From contig CP136066.1 of the NCBI GenBank assembly GCA_032622095.1, positions 157,443,152-157,507,151 of the forward strand: 64,000 nucleotides of DNA, written 5' to 3'. A program made the translations under genes and the position numbers. Every line of letters begins with the position of its first letter. The stretch's first letter is position 1. A model generated the notes under the pieces. It was not told the DNA's origin. It searched no databases and was given only the letters and a program-made list of their open reading frames with translations. Below are positions 31,107 through 41,800 of this stretch, piece by piece. The stretch comes from Siphonodentalium dalli (taxonomy: Eukaryota > Mollusca > Scaphopoda > Gadilida > Siphonodentaliidae).

Positions 31107-31428
31107 GTTCTTCTATTTATTACATATTTAGTGATATCAATGATTCATTTTATGATATTACTAAATGAATATAATTATATAATATCACAAATTCGAATAA
31201 ATGATCACAAAAATCGAGTTATTGATATCACTAAATGCTTACCATTTTGTGATATCAATAATTCGATTTTGTGATATAAAAAAAAATAAATTATGATATC
31301 ACAAATTGGAATTAGTGATATCTTAAATTAATTTGTGATATCATAAAATATTTAATGACATCATATATTCGATTTTGTGATATCATAAAATGAATTATTG
31401 ATATCACTAAATATGTAATAAGAAGAAC
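31107..31428. repeat. Large AT-rich foldback built of GTGATATCA units
   Basis: The outer arms (GTTCTTCTATTTATTACATA at the left; TATGTAATAAGAAGAAC at the right) are inverted. Between them GTGATATCA/TGATATCAC recurs many times with AAAATGAATT or AAATTCG spacers, so the whole 322-bp block can fold in several registers. It is non-coding. Confidence 0.8.
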
Positions 31429-32726
31429 GCCGCCCCACAGAACAATAGCCTCCTCCATATATAGTTAAGGGTGCTAATTCGACTTCCTTCATAATCGCGT
31501 TTCCTTTGGTTCATGGTAACTTTCTAACCAGAATCAACATGGCACGTTTTTACGAAATATGACTTCACATTATGCCACAATATATAAGTTAAAACAAAAA
31601 TGCCAATATATATTGTCAAGCGTCAGAAGTTTTATGGAAATAATGTTCTAATGCAAGCACGTACAAAATAATGGTAACATGATGCGTTTAATTATGGAAT
31701 ATTAGGGCCACTTCATAATGGCGCTTCTGGTGCACACCAAGAGCGACACTTGAAGTATACGCCATTAGTCGCGCGCCGAAAGCACCAGAAACGACAAAAT
31801 GTTCGCCTTAATGCCGCGCCTGTGTCGCTTTCGGTGAGCGACTAATAACGCACATTTAGAGGAGCGGTCTTGGCCCCAACGGGGCTTATTTTTCGAGTTT
31901 AAATTTTTTTTTTACACACGGAAAAATTATAGATCATATGAAAGTAGAAGATGTCAGCTTCATTTTCCGCCCTGCTGTAAACTTTGAAAGTGGTGCCGTT
32001 GTCATGGAAATGGCTTGTAAACAGTGTAGACACATTTTGAGATAAAACCCTTCAGCAGACGGTAAAAAAGAATTTAAGCACATTCCAGGACAGAAACATA
32101 TGTTGAAGATTATTTCTTGATGTTATTTTTCCACGATAACTATTTTCCAACTACTCTAGTAGTTACTAGGATGCCCATATAGGTTATGAAGGTTTTATTG
32201 CCATTTTCGGGTAAAAACTGTTGATTTTTGCAAAAAATGCGATAATTTTGGAATTGGAACATTTATTAGATACTACATTGGTTACAGTAATACTGTATGC
32301 ATATTGTGATAGCTTCATACGGGTACATCAAACTTGGATAAAACTGTCGAAAAGGCACAATACCCTGAGAAATAACTGTTACCATGGAAACGATATTGAA
32401 AAAATACAAAAAAATGGCATTATTGGAAAGAAATGAAGTCCAATAACCCTTGCAACACAATATAACTTTCTGAAATTTGTTTTCTATGACATGCACTTTT
32501 AATCGAGACTTCTTGATAGGGTCACTGTTGAGGTTTATTCAGCTGTTGTCATGGAAACGGACCAAATTTCGTCAAATAATCAGAAATAATGAAATTTTGT
32601 CCATAAACCGGACATTACGTGTAATGAAGCAAAACATATTATGGCAACGCGTTATAGATGTCTCAAACCCTTTTTCAACCATAACTATGTTCCAACCAGT
32701 ATTAAACAGGATACACATATATATAG
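31429..32726. other. Intergenic DNA with repeated X-box-like motifs
   Basis: No gene. It contains X-box-like 14-mers at 31998-32011, 32378-32391 and 32545-32558, and a pseudo-inverted stretch around GCGACTAAT/ATTAGTCGC (31766-31840). Probably part of a larger composite dispersed repeat that continues into E1. Confidence 0.5.
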
Positions 32727-33055
32727 GTTATAATAGTCCATGAGCCAGGACCGAGAATGGTACCATTTTGGTGGGCAAATTCTATCAACATTTTTCTCAA
32801 AGCTTTTAAGCTCAAGTTTATATGATGGCTGGGGCGCACTGTGGCAGCGTAGCTTAGTGTGCAAAATCTGTGTTTCCATGGCAACGGATGGTGTTTTTGG
32901 CCAGTGTAAAAAATATGCCTATAATGGTCTACAACTAGAAAGTTCAATGCATTAACTATATCTTTGCATTCGTATGGGGTGACACCCTTGGCGGGCTTTC
33001 TTTTGGCATGAGAGATTTCATCTCTAGAGGTCAAGGTCATACACAAAGTGCAAGG
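32727..33055 (+). repeat. Dispersed element E1, copy 2 (plus orientation)
   Basis: This is the inverted partner of 28925-29215. It contains TCCATGAGCCAGG, AATGGTACCATTTTGGTGG, TTTCCATGGCAACGG, TTTTTGGCCAGTGTAAAAAA and CTTGGCGGGCTTTC. AGGTCAAGGTCAT lies at 33028-33040. Confidence 0.8.
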
Positions 33056-33059
33056 TCAT

Positions 33060-33660
33060 TCGCCAAAATATTAGCTTTTTTCATATCGGGTCATACATTT
33101 TCTACCCACTGATTTTATAGATCAGTTTTGAATACGTTATCTTTGCTCCTAAATAATTGTTGAAACCGACATGTCAGTCATGAGATATAGGTCTTTAAAC
33201 TTGGTGACCATTTTCCACAATGGGTCAAAATAAGTTAGTTCACAATATATCATGCTTCTGTGTAGTCCAGGCGATTGGTGCATGGGAATGTAAGAAATGC
33301 ACAACTTATGATAAAGGCATGAAACTTCCAATATATGTTCCTTGGACCTTACTGATCATTTTCAGATATGGAACCCGCCGAGATTTGGCGCTGCTTAGCA
33401 ACGCTGTCTAGGCAACTACCCGAAAGTATAAAATGCTTATTACAGTATTTCATTCAACTTAAGTTCTTTTGAATTGCATATTTGAGGTATAGTTGTGACA
33501 TAGGATGAATTACACAGACTTGTGTCCTTGTTTCCTATCATAATGTCCATCACAACCGTTGCTATGCAGCTACCCAGTCAGTAAAATGTATAATTCGCAC
33601 TCTTCTGGGTGGCATTTTGGGACCAGAATTGATGGTAGATTTGTCTGAAATACATTTTAC
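33060..33660 (-). repeat. Dispersed element E2, copy 2 (minus orientation)
   Basis: It is the inverse of 21364-21635 from about 33225: TGATAAAGGCATGAAACTTC, CTTGGACCTTACTGATCATT, GGCAACTACCCGAAAGTATA and TCCATCACAACCGTTGCTAT. It is longer than copy 1 and reaches to TACATTTTACATAT near 33660. Confidence 0.75.
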
Positions 33661-34978
33661 ATATCGTCGGCTGTATTCAAACTTCAAAGACCTCGTAAAA
33701 CGATTTTTCGCGCGAAAAGTGTTTTTCTCGAATTCGGAATCTACGTATCAAAATACATCAGATAAATTCTCATCAGGACCGAAATCCAATGATCAGAAAT
33801 CAGAGTTTTAGGCATATGACTTAACCTCGTATTTTCAGTGAACTTTTTGACAGTTCAGAAAAGACGTAAAAATTATACGAGGTTTCTCAGCAAGAACAGC
33901 GGCCACGCTGTTGACACAGACGTCATATAAATTACGCGCCAAAAAACTTTGCATTATAGTCAAGGCGCGGATGGAGGGGGTGTTATATTATTATTGGGAC
34001 AAGTGTTATATGTTGGCAACATTATCACTGATTCCGAAACCCGTTTGCCGCACAGAAAACAGTTGCCGCCAAAATACTAAGGATATCGGTCCTATTTCCA
34101 AGGTCGTCCCTCGAAATTTAACGACGTTTTTGCCGACTACTGTAGAGTGGTTACTGTAACAAAAAACGTCCATAGATAGTCAACTGTCGAGTGAATCGTC
34201 TTAGAATGAACGAATACAACATGTGTTGATATGTTCTGAATGCAGTTGATATGTTCTGAATGTAGTTGTCGATTTCTCTACTATCATGACATCGTGACGA
34301 CTGCAAAATATTTTTCGTGACAATTCGAAGAAATGTTCCCTTTTCAACTATATTTGAAAGAACACTATACTATAGATCAGGTAGTATTACATGTCATTAG
34401 AATATAATGCGATGGCGCATTTATGGATAGTTCCCGAGTAAAAGCCGGAATGCTAACCCTCACCCAAAGGAGAACAACTGGCAGGCGCTGTCCATACGAT
34501 ATTTATCCTATCGATTTCGTCAATATAGAGACTGAGTCATTCGTTGAGAAATATAAAATTAGCTATTCCAATTCGTTCCAGAGCTATATAAATTACTGTT
34601 TTATGGATATCTGAGTTTAACACTTGGAATTTCGTGAATGCATTACTGGGCCATGATTAATATACGCCCTCATTCTCCTCGATTCGATCCAGGCCCCACA
34701 CATAACCCTTAAAGCCCGAAAACTAACTTGACCATCGTGCATCTTTGATTAAACTTTACACAATTGTTGTTCGCTATGATGTCCGTTTGAACTGTTCGAT
34801 ATTAACACGAAACAAAACTGGATATGTAGATACCAGACAAGATGGCGACGGATCAAAATGACCGCATTTCCGGGGACCGCGGGGATATACTCCACTCATT
34901 TCGATCTCATCTTAAGTTACAAATATGACAGAAAACATGCAATACAACTTAGTATTTGTGTTACAATGACGTATTGGT
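33661..34978. other. Intergenic DNA, nothing recognised
   Basis: The frames are short and without domains. A 21-bp direct duplication (GTTGATATGTTCTGAATG) is present at 34225-34270. Confidence 0.45.
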
Positions 34979-35058
34979 TTTTACATTCGAAGTTCACACA
35001 ATATGACAGATATACGTTACGTATATCTGTCACTTCTTGTGAAATTCGTTTGTAAAAA
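34979..35058. repeat. 80-bp palindrome with perfect 27-nt core
   Basis: The core GACAGATATACGT-T-ACGTATATCTGTC (35005-35031) is perfect. The outer arms TTTTTACATTCGAAGTTCAC and GTGAAATTCGTTTGTAAAAA pair imperfectly. No coding role. Confidence 0.85.
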
Positions 35059-35236
35059 TGGCGGTCAAAATCCTGATCCTGATGCAATAAAATTGGGAAA
35101 TTTCGTTAAATTTAATCATTCTTTACTATTTATACCTATATTATACCTATCTATAAACCTATAGCATTAAATGACCAGTTGCGCAACCAGATATGATGTC
35201 CAATCCAAATCCGATTATTGTGTGCCATATCACGAG

Positions 35237-35265
35237 GATTTGGCCTTTGTGACAAAGGCCAAATC
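35237..35265. repeat. Perfect 14-bp stem hairpin
   Basis: GATTTGGCCTTTGT, one unpaired G, then ACAAAGGCCAAATC. No T-tract follows. Confidence 0.8.
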
Positions 35266-37689
35266 GAATTTCGAAGTATGTGTACTAAATTTCTAAACAA
35301 ATTATCAATGTTTACTTAAATGTCCCGAATAGAGCACACGTATAGTGATATGTATATCAGTTATGGACCACATTGCCTGTTTGAGTAGAAATTAAGCCAC
35401 CACTATAAAAAAAAAGTGGACAAAATGGCGACAAAGGTATCAAAATTGTGCAGTTTATGCTAAACGTCACCAGTTCGTGTCCATCTGTACGAAAACTATT
35501 CCCAGATGAAATACTCGCTCTGTTTTAACTGAGGCTGTGGACAGAGGGTAGTTCTATCAGGAAGTAAACAATTTATACGCATATGTTGGCTCCTGGGAGT
35601 CTGGTATACTTTGCAATAGTCGGCTGGCAAATACAATTTGTTATTGTTTTTGTGACCCCCTACTCTATCTGAAATCTTGAACATACCACGAACTAAAATG
35701 ATGTATACGTTTTAGCAGAGGGTGTGGAGAAAAGGTTATTCGATCAGGAAATATTTAATTACTTTGGAGGGCTCGTTTTCCGAAAGCCTGCGAACACACA
35801 AAGAACTGAATATTATGACAACGTTCTATCAGCTACACATCACACTATTGTGCTTTTGATTTAGATATACTGGTGTATAAAACGGAGAGAACTGCCACCT
35901 TGTTGAGACTATAGTGGGGATTCAGTTGAACATAATATTTATTTTCTATATATTACTTATTATTTAGAGGGACACTAACAATCACCTTAACAACAAAGGT
36001 TTGATATGTATGAGACTCTATTTAGACAGTCTGTTATATGTTGTTTATAATAATATTTCTGTCCTACAAAGTCGATGTAGATGTATGTTTGTTTATAGCT
36101 GTTTATTTATACTATCTGTTTTTGTTGTTGTTGTTGTTGTTGTTGTTGTTGCTGTTGTTGTTGTTGTTGTTGTTGTTGCAACTTGGGGTTTGGAACCCTG
36201 ATAACGTCTTTAATCACTTCAGCAATGCCCCGGGCCAAATTTCAGCAGACGAGTCATATTGGGTCCCATTATGTTCAATTGGGAAATTTTGTAAAGTTCT
36301 TAACAAAAATATGTAATTTTTCAACCAAAAACTTTATGGGGGAGGGGTAGCTAAAATCCATTAATTCACAAACAGTTGTAAATTTCTGCTAAATTCTGTC
36401 TATATATGCTTTTTATATAACTGCTACACCATATGGATTAAATAGTTTGGCGTTATTGTAATATCCATTTGAATGATAATGTTTGAAAACAAAATATTTT
36501 TGTGAAAAACAGCGATTTTTCAGCAAAAAATAAATGTTTCGGCTCCAAATGACAGGACAATCCAAATTAACCAATATTTTTTTTCATATCAAGTATAGAT
36601 ATGATATGATGTAGTAATGTTAACACCAACAATGTTGGCAAATAAGTTATGACATAGCCGCAAGCCTCGCTTTACAAAAATCGTTAATTTATGGAAAAAG
36701 TAACTGATGGGTATCGTTCATCGTCGATTTGACAATAGCACCACCAATTCCGTTATTTTTCACTATCATTTTCCTGAACAATATATATTTCTTCTTTTAA
36801 AAAAAGTTGTTTTTCAACTTGTTCTACCGAGGGTAGGGGTATCTCGAAAACTAGTGCTCTTTTTCGATTTGGCAGCTGCACTTTTTCGATTTGGCCGGGT
36901 CACCATCCCAAAATTGGTCCAGTGGTCTGGGAGAAAAATCGCGAACTGACAAACAGATAGACATAATGATGTTACTCTTTTTAAAACTTATAGATATTTC
37001 CGCGATATAAGAGACCCAATATATATAGTGTAGTCTATTTGTTTATCGAAGTGGGACCACTCTTGTCGGGAATGGGGATCACAGGAGGGTACATCACAAT
37101 TGATAAAATATTCTTTTCGCTACCAGCGTATATGTGTGTCGCCATCATACTATGAATTAACGATGTGTCGGAACACGACATGGGAATGGTTGTTTGACGT
37201 CACGACGAATTGTTCATGATTCTATTCACAATCTTATATGCACCTGTGCATTCTGGATAACTGAATAATTTAACTGCACCAAGTTCACATTTTTATCTTG
37301 CATCAACCGGCGTGAATTAATATAAAGAGACCAATGGTCTTTTTGCAGTTCTTTGCGTGATACCATTAGTCTTATCAGAATGCACCAATTGACCAGTTCT
37401 TGCCATATATGAGTTCCTGCAACTAACCGTATATCACTGTTCTGACGGAAAAGTGCTGAATTGTTCATTACCATTGACACTGGGTGGTGAACTGCGACGC
37501 AAGAAATTGTCCGCGTCCGATAAATTCAACTGCCCGTGCATTTATGACAAAAAGTTATAAAGTTTTGTTTAATGACTTGCATATATGGTGGCTGAAAACT
37601 ATAACGTCACACCGTGAATAAACTAATTTAAATTATACGTTGAATTATGCGATTGTTCATCATACTATTATTTCAAATATAGATTGTGT
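35266..37689. other. Intergenic DNA with a TTG microsatellite
   Basis: No gene. Apart from the TTG tract (36122-36179), only frames without recognisable domains were found; the poly-Leu/poly-Val frames come from the microsatellite. Confidence 0.5.
36122..36179 (+). repeat. (TTG)n microsatellite
   Basis: About 19 trinucleotide units with a single CTG interruption near 36152. Confidence 0.95.
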
Positions 37690-38075
37690 TATAGATTCGA
37701 AAACTACTCGACCTATCCGACTCAAATTTGGTATGTAGGCTTACTTTGATACGGGGAACAACATGGGCGGGTCCAATTTCACATGCGTCCGCTTCCTTGA
37801 CCTTGACCTCGCTCATATACGCTCGCATAGGCATGTTTCTGGACCTCAACCAATCCGACTCGAGTTTGGTATGTAGGCCTACATGTACTTTGATCCCGGG
37901 AACAATATGGGCGGGTCCAATTTCACGTGTGACAATGTCCTTGACCTTGTCCTCGCTCATATACGCTCATATAGGCATGTTTTTGGACCGATCTAACAAT
38001 AGTTTGTCCAGGCGGAGGAGATCACACATAAATCCCTAAATAGCCCGAACGAAGTCGGGCACATCGGCTTGTGTT
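37690..38075 (+). repeat. Dispersed element Z, copy 1: two tandem units and a conserved tail
   Basis: Two units of about 130-140 bp repeat AATTTGGTATGTAGGC, GGGAACAACATGGGCGGGTC, CCTTGACCTTG and CTCATATACGCTC. The element ends in GCCCGAACGAAGTCGGGCAC and CATCGGCTTGTGT, a tail also found at the end of the array at 46130-46627. The tail contains a small CCCG...CGGG hairpin. Confidence 0.75.
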
Positions 38076-38114
38076 ACATATTTAATAATGTGGGGTGTGC
38101 TGTATCTAAAACAA

Positions 38115-38450
38115 TACATTTTCTTGTTCGGGTAGCTGCATGGCAATGGTTGTTATGGACAACATGATATAAAATGATATCACAAACCATTACATGTTAT
38201 CATATGTGACAACTAAACCTCCAATATGTAAATAATAATTACTATTGTTTAAATGCTGTAAACCATCACCATAAGATACATTTTATTATTTCGGGTAGTT
38301 GCCGAGCATCCGTTGCTGAGGAGAGTCCCATCTCGATGGGCCCTATATCTGAAAATGATCAGTATGGTGCAAGGAACATAATTATGTGCCAAGTTTCATG
38401 CTTTTATCATAAGTTGTGTAATTTTGTCACCAAGCTCATGGACATGGTGT
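38115..38450 (+). repeat. Dispersed element E2, copy 3 (plus orientation)
   Basis: GGTAGCTGCATGGCAATGGT, TTTCGGGTAGTTGCCGA, GTGCAAGGAACATAAT and TTTCATGCTTTTATCATAAG align with the copies at 21364 and 33225. Confidence 0.75.
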
Positions 38451-38825
38451 AGAGTATAGAGTTAGATACTTATAGTGGGATCCCTTCAGGGTTGAATCTT
38501 GGCTTTAGTGACTAAAGCATGACAGTTCAAATACAAGGTTCGTTGATTTCAACTGCGGCCTTTTTTATTTTTCTTTAAATATATGGTGCCGTTGTCATGG
38601 AAACCTGAATTTATAACGACATTGGACCACCACCCCCACCTGGGCACGTCCCCCAAAACGTTTTCCCTATAACTAACCAACATATATATGTAAAATTTTC
38701 ATGCTTTAGTCAATAAATTCACAATTCAGCCCTTAAAGGACCCCAGATAACTAAATAACTCTATAATATGTAGATATGGCAAGAAACGTGAGCAAAAAGT
38801 TAAGGGGGTATGTTTTTGTCCCATG
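38451..38825. other. Unique-looking DNA before the 82-bp satellite
   Basis: No gene. It holds another X-box-like motif, GTTGTCATGGAAAC, at 38591-38604. Confidence 0.5.
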
Positions 38826-41800
38826 TAGAAAGCCTCGATACAGAGCGGGACAAGCGTTACAGAAGCTGACAAAATATGTTTTTATTTCTCATCGTTATCT
38901 GCGTCTCAGTAGTAACCCTTGATACAGAGCGATACAAGCGTTACAGAATCTTACAGAGTTGATTTTATTTCTAGTGATTATCTGCGTCCCAGTAGTAACC
39001 CTTGATACAGAGCGATACAAGCGTTACAGAATCTTACAGAGTTGATTTTCTTCTAGTGATTATCTGCGTCCCAGTAGTAACCCTTGATACAGAGCGATAC
39101 AAGCGTTACAGAATCTTACAGAGTTGATTTTTATTTCTAGTGATTATCTGCGTCCCAGTAGTAACCCTTGATACAGAGTGATACAAGCGTTACAGCAGTT
39201 AAAAAATCGTTATTATTTCTCATCGTTATCTGATTCCCAGTAGTAACCCTTGATACAGAGCGATACAAGCGTTACAGCAGTTAAAAAATCGTTTTTATTT
39301 CTAGTGATTATCTGCGTCCCAGTAGTAACCCTTGATACAGAGCGATACAAGCGTTACAGCAGTTAAAAAATCGTTTTTATTTCTCGTCGTTATCTGCGTC
39401 CCAGTAGTAACCCTTGATACTACTCGATACAAGCGTTACAGCAGTTAAAAAATCGTTTTTATTTCTAGTGATTATCTGCGTCCCAGTAGTAACCCTTGAT
39501 ACAGAGCGATACAAGCGTTACAGCAGTTAAAAAATCGTTTTTATTTCTAGTGATTATCTGCGTCCCAGTAGTGACCCTTGATACAGAGCGATACAAGCGT
39601 TACAGAATCTTACACAGTTGATTTTATTTCTCATCGTTATCTGCGTCCCAGTAGTAACCCTTGATACAGAGCGATACAAGCGTTACAGCAGTTAAAATTT
39701 TTTTTTTATTTCTCGTCGTTATCTCCGTCCCAGTAGTAACCCTTGATACAGAGCGATACAAGCGTTACAGCAGTTAAAAAATCGTTTTTATTTCTCATCG
39801 TTATCTGCGTCCCAGTAGTAACCCTTGATACAGAGCGATACAAGCGTTACAGCAGTTAAAAAATCGTTTTTATTTCCAGTGATTATCTCCGTCCCAGTAG
39901 TAACCCTTGATACAGAGCGATACAAGCGTTACAGCAGTTAAAAAATCGTTTTTATTTCTAGTGATTATCTGCGTCCCAGTAGTAACCCTTGATACAGAGC
40001 GATACAAGCGTTACAGAAGTTTAAGGAATCGTTTTTATTTCCAGTGATTATCTCCGTCCCAGTAGTAACCCTTGATACAGAGCGATACAAGCGTTACAGC
40101 AGTTAAAAAATCGTTTTTATTTCCAGTGATTATCTCCGTCCCAGTAGTAACCCTTGATACAGAGCGATACAAGCGTTACAGCAGTTAAAAAATCGTTTTT
40201 ATTTCTCGTCGTTATCTCCGTCCCAGTAGTAACCCTTGATACAGAGCGATACAAGCGTTACAGCAGTTAAAAAATCGTTTGTATTTCTCATCGTTATCTG
40301 CGTCCCAGTAGTAACCCTTGATACAGAGCGATACAAGCGTTACAGCAGTTAAAAAATCGTTTTTATTTCCAGTGATTATCTCCGTCCCAGTAGTAACCCT
40401 TGATACAGAGCGATACAAGCGTTACAGCAGTTAAAAAATCGTTTTTATTTCTCGTCGTTATCTCCGTTCCAGTAGTAACCCTTGATACAGAGCGATACAA
40501 GCGTTACAGCAGTTTAAGGAATCGTTTTTATTTCCAGTGATTATCTCCGTCCCAGTAGTAACCCTTGATACAGAGCGATACAAGCGTTACAGCAGTTAAA
40601 AAATCGTTTTTATTTCCAGTGATTATCTCCGTCCCAGTAGTAACCCTTGATACAGAGCGATACAAGCGTTACAGCAGTTAAAAAATCGTTTTTATTTCTC
40701 GTCGTTATCTCCGTCCCAGTAGTAACCCTTGATACAGAGCGATACAAGCGTTACAGCAGTTAAAAAATCGTTTGTATTTCTCATCGTTATCTGCGTCCCA
40801 GTAGTAACCCTTGATACAGAGCGATACAAGCGTTACAGCAGTTAAAAAATCGTTTTTATTTCCAGTGATTATCTCCGTCCCAGTAGTAACCCTTGATATA
40901 GAGCGATACAAGCGTTACAGCAGTTAAAAAATCGTTTTTATTTCTCGTCGTTATCTCCGTCCCAGTAGTAACCCTTGATACAGAGCGATACAAGCGTTAC
41001 AGCAGTTAAAAATCGTTTGTATTTCTCATCGTTATCTGCGTCCCAGTAGTAACCCTTGATACAGAGCGATACAAGCGTTACAGCAGTTAAAAAATCGTTT
41101 TTATTTCTCGTCGTTATCTGCGTCCCAGTAGTAACCCTTGATACTACTCGATACAAGCGTTACAGCAGTTAAAAAATCGTTTTTATTTCTAGTGATTATC
41201 TGCGTCCCAGTAGTAACCCTTGATACAGAGCGATACAAGCGTTACAGCAGTTAAAAAATCGTTTTTATTTCTAGTGATTATCTGCGTCCCAGTAGTGACC
41301 CTTGATACAGAGCGATACAAGCGTTACAGAATCTTACACAGTTGATTTTATTTCTCATCGTTATCTGCGTCCCAGTAGTAACCCTTGATACAGAGCGATA
41401 CAAGCGTTACAGCAGTTAAAAAATTGTTTTTATTTCTCGTCGTTATCTCCGTCCCAGTAGTAACCCTTGATACAGAGCGATACAAGCGTTACAGCAGTTA
41501 AAAAATCGTTTTTATTTCTCATCGTTATCTTCGTCCCAGTAGTAACCCTTGATACAGAGCGATACAAGCGTTACAGCAGTTAAAAAATCGTTTTTATTTC
41601 CAGTGATTATCTCCGTCCCAGTAGTAACCCTTGATACAGAGCGATACAAGCGTTACAGCAGTTAAAAAATCGTTTTTATTTCTAGTGATTATCTGCGTCC
41701 CAGTAGTAACCCTTGATACAGAGCGATACAAGCGTTACAGAAGTTTAAGGAATCGTTTTTATTTCCAGTGATTATCTCCGTCCCAGTAGTAACCCTTGAT

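Noticed and set aside
36001-36316. Poly-Leu and poly-Val frames
   Set aside because: They come from the TTG microsatellite read in different frames.
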